Of a stretch of DNA of 64,000 bases, positions 42,047-50,887 are shown one piece after another. The number at the start of each line of letters is the position of its first letter. The stretch's first letter is position 1. The translations under genes were made by a program, and so were the position numbers. The notes beneath the pieces were generated by a model. That model made no database searches, had not been told where the DNA came from, and saw only the letters and a program-made list of their open reading frames with translations. The stretch is taken from the NCBI GenBank assembly GCA_045588485.1, contig JAZNEI010000014.1, forward strand, positions 1 to 64,000, in the 5' to 3' direction. This stretch comes from HGM04593 sp045588485 (GTDB lineage: Bacteria > Bacteroidota > Bacteroidia > Bacteroidales > Bacteroidaceae).

Positions 42047-42640
42047 TCACTCCAATGTAAGAATCATATTCTTCTCGGCAGCAATGCGACGCATATTCAT
42101 TACTGCATAGCGTACACGTCCCAATGCAGTATTAATACTTACACCTGTAATCTCGGCTATATCTTTGAACGACTTATTCTCGAAGAAACGCATTGTCACC
42201 ACTTGGCGCTGGCACTCGGGAAGTTCATTTACCAAACGTCTTACATCTTTAAGTACACGACGGTTAACTATTTTCGACTCGATAGTTCCCTCAGAAAACT
42301 TCGCATTATTCAACAAATCGACCTCACTCTCGTCGTTAGAGATAAGGTTCTCGTTGCGTTCTTGACGGAAAAGGTCAATCACAAGATTATGTGCAATGCG
42401 GGTAATCCATGCTCCAAATTTTCCGTCAGACTGGTAACGTCCTTGCTGTAGGTTTACAATTGCCTTGACGAAAGTCTCTTGGAAAAGGTCCTCGGTAACT
42501 TCTCGTGAACGTACAAGAAAGAAAATATAGCGGTATAACTTATCCTGATAGCGTTCCAATAAAGTATCGAACGCCACATTATTGCCTTCTAGATAAAGTT
42601 TGACCAATGCATCATCGGTCATATTCTTCAAATTCTCCAT
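42047..42640 (-). CDS. ECF-type RNA polymerase sigma factor
   Basis: A 197-residue sigma factor: region 2 with YRYIFFLVRSREVTEDLFQE and KFGAWITRIAHNLVIDLFRQ (residues 37-95), region 4 with CQRQVVTMRFFENKSFKDIA and EITGVSINTALGRVRYAVMN (about 140-185). The longer linker (ENLISNDESEVDLL) resembles the widely conserved Bacteroidales RpoE-like factor. A small protein gene follows; the rest of the neighbourhood gives no regulon hint. Confidence 0.9.
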   Translation of the reverse strand: MENLKNMTDDALVKLYLEGNNVAFDTLLERYQDKLYRYIFFLVRSREVTEDLFQETFVKAIVNLQQGRYQSDGKFGAWITRIAHNLVIDLFRQERNENLISNDESEVDLLNNAKFSEGTIESKIVNRRVLKDVRRLVNELPECQRQVVTMRFFENKSFKDIAEITGVSINTALGRVRYAVMNMRRIAAEKNMILTLE

Positions 42641-42847
42641 TATTTACATTATATTATTAAGGAGTAGAAGTTTCTCTATAGGCAATAATTTTAGATTGTT
42701 AAGATTTTATTATTTCATTTTATTTTAAAACTGTTACAGATATCTGTCTGCAACCGCTTTAAAAGCATTATATTATGTTGACATTTGTTTATCAACACTG
42801 CAAAGAAATAAAATTTATTCTTTTGTTCCAAATAATTTTAAATAAAA

Positions 42848-42875
42848 ATGCCGACATTAACAATAATATCGGCAT
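42848..42875 (-). terminator. Terminator of fmt
   Basis: Stem ATGCCGA / TCGGCAT with a 14-nt AT loop, followed on the minus strand by TTTTTATTT. The rest of 42641-42905 is AT-rich and gene-free. Confidence 0.75.
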
Positions 42876-42905
42876 CAATACGTTATAAAACAATTATTTT
42901 TATCA

Positions 42906-43895
42906 TTATTTCACTATTTCGGCACCCTGCATATTGAATCCTCTTAACAGGTCATCAACCTGCATACGCTTTTTACCCGGAACCTGCAGAGATAACAGAT
43001 GAATATATCCGCCATCAACTGCCACTTTCACATATTTCTTGCCATCGGTTAGCAGCGTACCACACTCTTTATCGTGGCCGGCCTTCTCTGTTGCCACCTC
43101 ATATACTTTCACTGCGACAGTATTGCCATCAGCTGTACGTATCTCGGTCCACGCAGCAGGATATGGAGACATACCTCGCACAAAGTCATATACAGCATCT
43201 AACTTTTTATCCCAAGAGATACGACAGGTATCGCGGAAAATCTTGGGAGCAGGACGAAGCTCATCAGCGCTCTTATAGAGCTTATCTTGTGGCAGTGCCA
43301 CCGCCTTGCCTGCTACAATAGCCTCTACCGTACGAAGCACTGTATCGCCGCCTGTCAGCATCAGTTTATCGTGCAAGGTAGCTGCGGTATCATCATCTGC
43401 AATAGGCACAATATCCTGAAAAATAATATCGCCCGTATCAATCTCGTGCTTTAGGAAAAAGGTCGTAACACCGGTCTCTTTATCACCATTTATGATTGCC
43501 CAATTGATTGGAGCAGCCCCACGATACTGCGGTAGCAACGATGCATGCAGATTAAATGTACCCAAACGGGGCATATTCCACACGCTCTCAGGGAGCATAC
43601 GGAAAGCTACGACAATCTGAAGGTCGGCCCTCCACTCGGCAAGTGCAGTTTGAAACGTCTCGTCTTTAAGCGATACAGGCTGCAGTAGAGGGATATCATT
43701 CTCTACTGCAAACTGTTTCACCGGACTCATCAGCAGTTGGGTTCCGCGTTTGTTTATCATTTTGTCGGGCATCGTTACAACACCCACCACCTCGAACCCG
43801 CATGAGCCATCACATTTCTGTCGTTCAACAATACGACGCAGAGGCTCAACGGCAAAGTCCGGGGTTCCCAAATATACTATTCTAAGTTTTTCCAT
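42906..43895 (-). CDS. fmt: Methionyl-tRNA formyltransferase
   Basis: A 329-residue protein starting MEKLRIVYLGTPDFAVEPL. The catalytic segment FNLHASLLPQYRGAAPINWA (Asn-His in N-L-H, about residues 107-126) and EIDTGDI (about 150) are diagnostic. The C-terminal domain (PAPKIFRDTC to LLRGFNMQGAEIVK) binds tRNA. It formylates Met-tRNAi for initiation. The upstream ATG at 43946 adds 17 unconserved residues. Confidence 0.94.
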   Translation of the reverse strand: MEKLRIVYLGTPDFAVEPLRRIVERQKCDGSCGFEVVGVVTMPDKMINKRGTQLLMSPVKQFAVENDIPLLQPVSLKDETFQTALAEWRADLQIVVAFRMLPESVWNMPRLGTFNLHASLLPQYRGAAPINWAIINGDKETGVTTFFLKHEIDTGDIIFQDIVPIADDDTAATLHDKLMLTGGDTVLRTVEAIVAGKAVALPQDKLYKSADELRPAPKIFRDTCRISWDKKLDAVYDFVRGMSPYPAAWTEIRTADGNTVAVKVYEVATEKAGHDKECGTLLTDGKKYVKVAVDGGYIHLLSLQVPGKKRMQVDDLLRGFNMQGAEIVK

Positions 43896-43967
43896 TTTAT
43901 ATGTTATATGTAACCAAAAAATTCTCTTAACCTGTGGTAAATACAAATACCAATAGTCGGGATGTGC

Positions 43968-43986
43968 GGGCGATTAGAAATCGCCC
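43968..43986. repeat. REP-like hairpin
   Basis: GGGCGATTAGAAATCGCCC is a perfect 8-bp stem with a 3-nt loop in the fmt-CLC gap. A decayed relative (GGCAATTACAAATAGCCCC) is near 11104. Confidence 0.6.
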
Positions 43987-44015
43987 CTACAAGCAATGAA
44001 TATTCTTAGCACTCT

Positions 44016-45800
44016 TTAATCCGAAGTAAAATCGAGCAATGTCTTTCGGTAAGCTGTGAATATAGCCGATTTTGAGATAAAGCCTATATAATTACCTGTT
44101 GTATCTTCAACGGGCAGATTCCAAGCATTAGTCTCCTCGAATTTACGCATGACGGCCTCCATCGGCTCCTCAATGCTCAGTCTTACCGGTACGCTGCGCA
44201 TCAGTTTGGCTACAGTGAAACGATGGTATAACTCCTGTCGGAACATCATATGCCTTATATCATCGAGATATACGATTCCCACAAGCCTGTCGGCCGCATT
44301 TACCACAGGGAATATGTTGCGTTTAGTCTTTGCAACAACGGCCGTAAGCGCCCCAAGGTCCATATCAGGGTCGACACGCATGAAATTCTTCTCTATCACA
44401 TCCTCGACTTTAAGGATTGTGAGTACCGCCTGGTCTTTATGGTGAGTGATAAGTTCTCCTCTCTGAGCCAAACGTATCGCATAGATATTATTATTGTCGA
44501 ACAGACGTACGGTAAGATATGAACACACCGATACAATCATCAACGGCAAGAAGAGATTATATCCTCCCGTGAGTTCGGCTATAAGGAAAATTCCTGTCAA
44601 CGGAGCGTGAAATACTCCCGACATAAGTGCCGCCATTCCAAAAAGAGCAAAATTCTTATCAGGAAGCACCTCTCCAAGCCCCAACATATTACATACTCCG
44701 GCAAACAGATAACCCGAGATACAGCCAAGAAAAAGACTGGGCGCAAATATACCACCACAACCTCCACCGCAGTTGGTCACAGTAGATGCAAATACTTTGA
44801 AAAGTATTATCAGCGCCATGTAAATGAACAGCAGATTGGCATGCCCATAGAATAACGAATTATTCAGAATTACATCGGCCGAGGAACCGTTTATAAGATG
44901 GTTAATCATATTGTACCCCTCGCCATAAAGCGGTGGAAAGAGGAAAATCAATATACTAAGCACAGAACCACCAATGGCCAGACGCGCGTAAGGATTCTTG
45001 AAACGGCGGAAGAATTTCTCGACTCCGGCTGTCACATGTGTAAAATAGAGCGAAATTAGTCCGCACAATATTCCAAGAAGCATTACGTAAGGTACACGCG
45101 ACACACTGAAAGCATCATCCAGCTGAAAATGGAACATCGCATCGGTACCCGAGAGCAGATAGGACAATGTAACAGCCGTAACGCTCGAAATGAGCAACGG
45201 CAATAGCGACGACATTGTAAGGTCGAGCATCAACACCTCGAGAGTAAATACAAGTCCAGCAATAGGAGCCTTGAAAATACCCGATACGGCACCTGCCGCA
45301 CCACAACCAATGAGCAGCATCATCACCTTCTGGTCCATCTTGAAGAAACTCGCAAGGTTCGACCCTATTGCCGAGCCTGTAAAGACAATCGGCGACTCGG
45401 CTCCTACCGAACCACCAAAACCAATGGTTATACCGCTGGCAATGAGCGACGACCACATATTATGTCTCTTAATACGCCCTTGCCGACGCGAAATAGAGTA
45501 AAGCACCTTTGTTACTCCGTGGCTTATATCATCGCGCACCACATTACGTATAAACAGTCCTGTGATAAAAATACCGACAACAGGGTATATCAGGTAGAGC
45601 CAATTGAACGAATCACTCTCGAATCCGCTTGTAAGCAGATGCTGTATAAACTCGATAATATGCTTAAGCATATATGCAGCCAACGAGGAGATTACACCCA
45701 CGACAAAACTCAGAAACAGTATAAACTGTCTCTGTGATATATGTTTCTCGCGCCACTCGATGAATCGGTCGAGCAAGTTTTTCTCCTTAGACTTCTCCAT
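44016..45800 (-). CDS. CLC-family chloride channel/antiporter with CBS pair
   Basis: A 594-residue protein with about 10-12 hydrophobic helices. The selectivity segments are GGSVGAESPIVFTGSAIGSN (about 135-154; GAESP carries the gating glutamate in place of GREGP), GIFKAPIAG and GGIFAPSLFLG. Two CBS domains fill about 465-590 (VEDVIEKNFMRVDPDM, VAKLMRSVPVRLS). It moves Cl- across the inner membrane, either as a channel or H+-coupled. Its start overlaps the stop of the upstream Sua5 gene (TAATG). Confidence 0.9.
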   Translation of the reverse strand: MEKSKEKNLLDRFIEWREKHISQRQFILFLSFVVGVISSLAAYMLKHIIEFIQHLLTSGFESDSFNWLYLIYPVVGIFITGLFIRNVVRDDISHGVTKVLYSISRRQGRIKRHNMWSSLIASGITIGFGGSVGAESPIVFTGSAIGSNLASFFKMDQKVMMLLIGCGAAGAVSGIFKAPIAGLVFTLEVLMLDLTMSSLLPLLISSVTAVTLSYLLSGTDAMFHFQLDDAFSVSRVPYVMLLGILCGLISLYFTHVTAGVEKFFRRFKNPYARLAIGGSVLSILIFLFPPLYGEGYNMINHLINGSSADVILNNSLFYGHANLLFIYMALIILFKVFASTVTNCGGGCGGIFAPSLFLGCISGYLFAGVCNMLGLGEVLPDKNFALFGMAALMSGVFHAPLTGIFLIAELTGGYNLFLPLMIVSVCSYLTVRLFDNNNIYAIRLAQRGELITHHKDQAVLTILKVEDVIEKNFMRVDPDMDLGALTAVVAKTKRNIFPVVNAADRLVGIVYLDDIRHMMFRQELYHRFTVAKLMRSVPVRLSIEEPMEAVMRKFEETNAWNLPVEDTTGNYIGFISKSAIFTAYRKTLLDFTSD

Positions 45801-46372
45801 TATTGTCTTATTATTGTAACCTCCCCATTTTCTCCAAGTTTTATTATACTCGAAGATTTTGGATTACCTTTCTCTAACTGCTTATATCCGACAACATAGT
45901 CTACAGCCTCAACAATCTCGGGGCTTATCTCGGCAAAGAAACGGGGTGTAGGCTCCCCGCTTATATTGGCCGAGGTAGATACAATTGCCTTCTGGAAACG
46001 ATAGCAGAGTTCTTTAGAGAACAACTCGGATGTTACACGTATGCCTATACTGCCATCCTCGGCAAGAAGGTTGGGTGCAAGATTTCGAGCGCCATCATAT
46101 ATTATCGTTAGCGGCTTATCGGTAAGTTCTATCAAGTCCCAAGCTACCGACGGAACCTTTGAGACATAACGACAAATGCGGTCGGCATTGTCGACAAGCA
46201 ACAACATTGCCTTATTGTCGGCACGACGTTTGATTTCGTAGACACGCTTTACCGCGTCGGCATTTGTAGCATCGCATCCAATGCCCCATACTGTATCGGT
46301 CGGATAAAGTATCACTCCACCCTTTTTCAGTACCTCGACACATTTCTTAGCTTCATCGGCTATTGTACCCAT
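45800..46372 (-). CDS. L-threonylcarbamoyladenylate synthase, Sua5/YrdC/YciO family
   Basis: A 190-residue YrdC-domain protein: GGVILYPTDTVWGIGCDATN, KRRADNKAMLLLV, and the KxR...SxN pattern in SIGIRVT, IVSTSANISGEP. It makes the intermediate for the t6A modification of ANN-reading tRNAs. It has only the YrdC domain, no Sua5 extension. It sits in a tight run prfC, Sua5, CLC (spacing 2 bp and a 1-bp overlap). Confidence 0.88.
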   Translation of the reverse strand: MGTIADEAKKCVEVLKKGGVILYPTDTVWGIGCDATNADAVKRVYEIKRRADNKAMLLLVDNADRICRYVSKVPSVAWDLIELTDKPLTIIYDGARNLAPNLLAEDGSIGIRVTSELFSKELCYRFQKAIVSTSANISGEPTPRFFAEISPEIVEAVDYVVGYKQLEKGNPKSSSIIKLGENGEVTIIRQ

Positions 46373-46374
46373 AA

Positions 46375-47949
46375 TTAAAATTCGCTTGTAAAGTGGAAAC
46401 GTATATTCTTAAAGTCGTTCTGCGCCATTTGAAGCACATAGTTACTATCGGCAAGAAAGACATCTCGTCCTTCGATATCCTTTGCCATATATTGGTATTT
46501 GCGTCGTTTGAAATTCTCAAGCTCCTCTTGGTCGTCGCTCTCTATCCAACAAGCCTTGTAAAGACTAACCGGCTCCCAACGGCACTTTGCATTATACTCA
46601 TTTTCGAGACGATACTGTATAACCTCGAACTGAAGCTGTCCCACCGTACCGATGAGTTTACGCCCGTTATGCTGGTTCACAAACAGCTGTGCCACACCTT
46701 CGCCCATAAGCTGGTCGATACCCTTTGCAAGCTGTTTTGTTTTCATAGGGTCGGCATTCTCTATATATTTGAACATTTCGGGCGAAAAGCTTGGCAATCC
46801 CTTGAAGTGCAACAATTCGCCCTCGGTAAGAGTATCACCTATCTTGAAGTTTCCTGTATCGGGCAAGCCTATGATATCTCCGGGGTAAGCCTCATCTATT
46901 GTACTTTTACGTTGCGCCATAAACTGTGTAGGCGACGAGAAACGTATATCCTTACCCAATCTTATGTGGCGATAGGGAGCGTTACGCACAAATTTACCCG
47001 AGCATATTTTGCAGAATGCCACACACGAACGGTGGTTAGGGTCGATGTTGGCGGTAATCTTGAAGATAAAGCCTGTAAACTTTGCATCTTCGGGGCTGAC
47101 CATACGCTCAACCGCTTGAACAGGGCGAGGGCTTGGAGCAATCTTAACGAAACAGTTCAACAACTCCTGAACACCGAAATTATTGAGTGCCGAGCCGAAG
47201 AAGACGGGAGCCACCTTTGCATCGAGATACTCCTGAACATCAAACTCGGGATAAACACCCTCGACAAGTTCAAGGTCGTTACGCAGATGCTCGGCCTGCT
47301 CTTCCCCTATACTCTCATCAAGCTGTTTGCTGTTTACATCTACCTCTATTTTTTCGGTAACACGCTGTTTATTGGGAGTAAAAAGGTCGAGTTTCTGTTC
47401 ATATATATTATATACACCTTTGAAGCGTGCCCCTTGGTCGATAGGCCAGCTAAGCGGACGTACAGCTATCTGCAACTCATTCTCGAGTTCGTCGAGAAGG
47501 TCGAACGGGTCGCGTCCCTCACGGTCCATCTTGTTCACAAACACAATAACAGGAGTGTTACGCATACGGCACACAGCCATCAGTTTACGTGTCTGTGTCT
47601 CAACACCCTTTGCACTATCCACAACAATTATTACGCTGTCCACCGCAGTAAGTGTGCGGAAGGTATCCTCGGCAAAATCCTGGTGTCCCGGAGTATCGAG
47701 GATATTAATCTTGTATCCCTCGTAATCGAACTCCATTACCGATGTTGTCACCGAAATACCACGCTGCTTCTCAATCTCCATCCAATCGGATGTAGCACTC
47801 TTCTTTATCTTGTTCGATTTCACAGCACCTGCCACCTGAATCTGTCCTCCAAAGAGCAGCAGTTTCTCGGTGAGTGTAGTTTTTCCGGCATCGGGGTGCG
47901 ATATTATCGCAAAAGTTCTTCTTCTTCCTATCTCTTCTTGAATATTCAT
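46375..47949 (-). CDS. prfC: Peptide chain release factor 3
   Basis: A 524-residue GTPase: G1 SHPDAGKTT (residues 18-26), G3 DTPGHQDFAED, G4 FVNKMDREGRDP, then the RF3-specific middle (QFMAQRKSTIDEAYPGDIIG) and C-terminal domain (GTVGQLQFEVIQYRLENEYN). RF3 removes RF1/RF2 from the ribosome after termination. A long open frame on the opposite strand (46393-48114) is a codon-bias shadow of this gene. Confidence 0.95.
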   Translation of the reverse strand: MNIQEEIGRRRTFAIISHPDAGKTTLTEKLLLFGGQIQVAGAVKSNKIKKSATSDWMEIEKQRGISVTTSVMEFDYEGYKINILDTPGHQDFAEDTFRTLTAVDSVIIVVDSAKGVETQTRKLMAVCRMRNTPVIVFVNKMDREGRDPFDLLDELENELQIAVRPLSWPIDQGARFKGVYNIYEQKLDLFTPNKQRVTEKIEVDVNSKQLDESIGEEQAEHLRNDLELVEGVYPEFDVQEYLDAKVAPVFFGSALNNFGVQELLNCFVKIAPSPRPVQAVERMVSPEDAKFTGFIFKITANIDPNHRSCVAFCKICSGKFVRNAPYRHIRLGKDIRFSSPTQFMAQRKSTIDEAYPGDIIGLPDTGNFKIGDTLTEGELLHFKGLPSFSPEMFKYIENADPMKTKQLAKGIDQLMGEGVAQLFVNQHNGRKLIGTVGQLQFEVIQYRLENEYNAKCRWEPVSLYKACWIESDDQEELENFKRRKYQYMAKDIEGRDVFLADSNYVLQMAQNDFKNIRFHFTSEF

Positions 47950-48046
47950 CTATACGTAGTTTTTATCTTGTTTCTAAAAAAGCAAATCCGCTGCAGTTGC
48001 ACACTCGTACCTACCGCAGGGATTATATTATCCGGCTCAATGTCTA

Positions 48047-48604
48047 TTAAGCCTCATCCTCTTCGAGATTCAGTTTACCCTCCTCTTCCTCTTTGTAATA
48101 GAGCGATAACATAGAGATAAACTTACTAATCTCGGTTGTTGCAGCCAAAGTCTCCTCATTTATGGTGCGACGCTGCAATTTCATCATCCACACCATATAA
48201 AGTGCATCGAAGCAGTTCTCAAGCTCGGGTTTTTCCCGTCCCTCACTCTTATTGCGAAACTCAACGATAAAGGGTAACGCCTTATAATATGCAGCCGAAT
48301 AGTAAGGCACCTTTGGTGACTTCAACAGCCTCTGATGCAGGTCGGTGAGCATAATTACAACATTCTTGTTTATCTGCAGATGCCCACTCTCTGCAACCCC
48401 TTCGATGCGCATCATCTCGATGAGATTCGAGTACCACTCTACAAGTTCGGTACGTTGTGCAGCCGGCAAATTATATGGGTCTACCATTACCGACTGAATC
48501 TTATCAATCGACAATTCATTTGCACGCAACAAGTCCTCGACCTGCCACATATACAGCAGGAACTCTGCTATATTATTCTTTCTAAGTTCTCTTGAAACAA
48601 ACAA
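48047..48604 (-). CDS. DUF4924 family protein
   Basis: A 185-residue soluble, all-helical protein (NNIAEFLLYMWQVEDLLRAN, LTDLHQRLLKSPKVPYYSAA) matching the Bacteroidota-only DUF4924 family; function unknown. It follows the LysE gene after 12 bp. The acidic C-terminus (KEEEEGKLNLEEDEA) is notable. Confidence 0.82.
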   Translation of the reverse strand: MFVSRELRKNNIAEFLLYMWQVEDLLRANELSIDKIQSVMVDPYNLPAAQRTELVEWYSNLIEMMRIEGVAESGHLQINKNVVIMLTDLHQRLLKSPKVPYYSAAYYKALPFIVEFRNKSEGREKPELENCFDALYMVWMMKLQRRTINEETLAATTEISKFISMLSLYYKEEEEGKLNLEEDEA

Positions 48605-48616
48605 AGCCTATCTCTA

Positions 48617-49309
48617 TTAATGGAACGAGTAAATACCTGTAAAAAGAAGGACTGCACTAACAAACGATGCAATCATTACCACAGCACCGATAATGCGGTT
48701 TATAATCCACACACCATATACATCGAAACGTGAACGCAATTTGTTCACAACGTATGTAATAAACAACCACCATAAGACAGCACCGGCGAAGATAGAAAGA
48801 TAGCCGATAGCCTGCTGATAATAGGGCTGTTCGGGAAGCATGAACTTCATAGGCGTGAACATAGCCATGAACAACAGTATTATAAGCGGATTCGATAGTG
48901 TAATAAAGAATCCCGTTACACAGTTCTGCACAAGACTGCTACGATTGCGACTCACCTTACGTGTGTTACGTGCCGGGTTGCTGCGATAGGTGTGAACACC
49001 AAAGATAAAAAGCAACACCGAACCTACAAGCTGCAACCAGAACAAATTACGCTGGTTATGAATGAAATCATAGATGAACGACAATCCATAGCCTGTGATA
49101 AGAGCATAAATAATATCACTGATAGCAGCACCGAAACCTGTCACCAAGCCATAGATACGCCCTTTATTCAATGTACGTTGAATACAGAGCACACCTACAG
49201 GACCCATAGGTGCCGAAGCCACTATGCCTATTATTATACCCTTCACAATCGTCTCAACGACCGATATTTGGGATACAAGTTGCTGTAAAAACTCGTTAAT
49301 TTCGTTCAT
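48617..49309 (-). CDS. LysE-family amino-acid exporter
   Basis: A 230-residue membrane protein with six hydrophobic helices and the LysE/RhtB signature GIVASAPMGPVGVLCIQRTL (about 28-47), AAISDIIYALI and FFITLSNPLIILLFMAMF. It exports an unidentified small molecule, commonly an amino acid. Confidence 0.87.
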   Translation of the reverse strand: MNEINEFLQQLVSQISVVETIVKGIIIGIVASAPMGPVGVLCIQRTLNKGRIYGLVTGFGAAISDIIYALITGYGLSFIYDFIHNQRNLFWLQLVGSVLLFIFGVHTYRSNPARNTRKVSRNRSSLVQNCVTGFFITLSNPLIILLFMAMFTPMKFMLPEQPYYQQAIGYLSIFAGAVLWWLFITYVVNKLRSRFDVYGVWIINRIIGAVVMIASFVSAVLLFTGIYSFH

Positions 49310-49379
49310 CCTTGCAAAGTTGCCATTTTTTTATGAAAAAAACACATAGTTAATATATTTTTTTCATCGTTATAAGCAA

Positions 49380-49423
49380 AAATTTTGCGAAAGTACATTT
49401 TTTATGTATCTCTCGCAAAATTT
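49380..49423 (-). terminator. Terminator of the DUF5723/lipoprotein operon
   Basis: 11-bp perfect stem AAATTTTGCGA / TCGCAAAATTT; on the minus strand it is followed by TTTGC, a weak U-run. Confidence 0.6.
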
Positions 49424-49444
49424 AAAGAATAATATAACTAATTA

Positions 49445-50854
49445 TTATTTTCCAAAAGAAATATTTACACCAAACGATACGCTGGCATTCATATTCTCAA
49501 GTGGTATATACTGTTTTCCCACCTTTCCTATAAAACAATCAGTACCAACGAAGAAACTTATACCCGGACAGTGTATGTTTGCCATAGCACCAAATCCTGC
49601 TCCAAAATCAGCAAGTGTACCACTCAAAGCAAAATCAAATACACTCAAAGGCGATACAGTAATCATCAATGAAGTTTGGTTATAAGAATAGATATCATCG
49701 AAGCAGTGTGTATAAAGCAAACCTGCACTCAATTTATCATAGAAAGGCATGCTATACTCCACACCTAAACTCAATTTTGCACCTATACCTGAACTTACGC
49801 TACCTTCACCCTTATCCTCAAGTGTAAAGAAATCCTCCAACTCGTCACGTGTAACATCCCACTGGTCCTCGAGACTCTCATTCTTGCTATCCGAGTGGAT
49901 ACCCATTTCACTAAATCCGTCAAACACGTATGTATCCTCGGGAGCAATTGCTGCACGAGCAGCATTGTTCCATTTTATAAATCCTAAATCGGTCAATGAA
50001 GCCGATACAACAAGTCCTTTGGTAAGACATTCAGAGAGATCGTATGTTGCACCCATATCAAGACCCATACCAAAACCCTGGAGACCCAGCATAATATCAT
50101 CATATCCATCAACAACCTTTTTGCCACCCACCGATTTCTCTTCAGAATAGGTAAACGCACCACCAAAAGCAATATCTGCATTACCCTTTGCTGCAATCTC
50201 CCATCTGTCACTATTCATTGAAACATCCATATTGTCGAACCCGGCATTGGCATACGCAAGACCAAATAGCAACTTGACACGCGCACCTACCGTAAGACTC
50301 GAATTTACTTTATGCGAATGTCCAAATGACAAATCTGCAAAGTTTCTTGTGCGCATATTGATATCACCAAACGAGTAATGTTCTCCACCCATATCTTTCA
50401 TAAAACGGAACATATCATATGGCAGGCTGAATCCTGTTTGTGAGCGCAAAGTAAGATCAATTGTACTATATCCTCCAAAAGCCTTAAAGCCCATAGAAAG
50501 AACAGTAAAATCCATATTTAGGTTAACAAGATTATTGCTCTCTAGATTTCCAAGAAAATCATCAGCCGACACCGAAGAATGCATAAATGTTACAAGTTCA
50601 TTATTATTATAAGGTGACTCATAAAGGAAATTAGACATTCCTGCATTACCCATTGAACTGATATTTATACCGCCCAAAATAGGAAAAGAAAAATAAGGTC
50701 TCTGACCGTTCAACGCCGGATTAAGACGATAACGAAATAGATTACCATCCATAAAATATCCTGTACGTAACGCCTGTGCCGATGCAGCCAATGACATTAC
50801 TGCCATTACTGTAACAACAAATAATCTTTTTATGTCAAAACAAATATTTTTCAT
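49445..50854 (-). CDS. DUF5723 family outer-membrane beta-barrel-like protein
   Basis: A 469-residue exported protein (signal about 1-27, SLAASAQALRTGYFMDGNLF). Repeating amphipathic strands ending in aromatic residues (e.g. VGARVKLLFGLAYANAGF, KLSLGVEYSMPFYDKLSAGL) and a final MNASVSFGVNISFGK suggest an outer-membrane barrel. It matches DUF5723, a Bacteroidota family of unknown role. The lipoprotein gene lies 33 bp upstream on the same strand, so the two are probably an envelope pair. Confidence 0.75.
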   Translation of the reverse strand: MKNICFDIKRLFVVTVMAVMSLAASAQALRTGYFMDGNLFRYRLNPALNGQRPYFSFPILGGINISSMGNAGMSNFLYESPYNNNELVTFMHSSVSADDFLGNLESNNLVNLNMDFTVLSMGFKAFGGYSTIDLTLRSQTGFSLPYDMFRFMKDMGGEHYSFGDINMRTRNFADLSFGHSHKVNSSLTVGARVKLLFGLAYANAGFDNMDVSMNSDRWEIAAKGNADIAFGGAFTYSEEKSVGGKKVVDGYDDIMLGLQGFGMGLDMGATYDLSECLTKGLVVSASLTDLGFIKWNNAARAAIAPEDTYVFDGFSEMGIHSDSKNESLEDQWDVTRDELEDFFTLEDKGEGSVSSGIGAKLSLGVEYSMPFYDKLSAGLLYTHCFDDIYSYNQTSLMITVSPLSVFDFALSGTLADFGAGFGAMANIHCPGISFFVGTDCFIGKVGKQYIPLENMNASVSFGVNISFGK

Positions 50855-50887
50855 AGCTATTATCTTTATTGAATGTCACATTCTTAA

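Noticed and set aside
46393..48114. 573-codon open frame on the plus strand
   Set aside because: It is antisense to prfC, which has all GTPase motifs; the frame has no recognisable domain.
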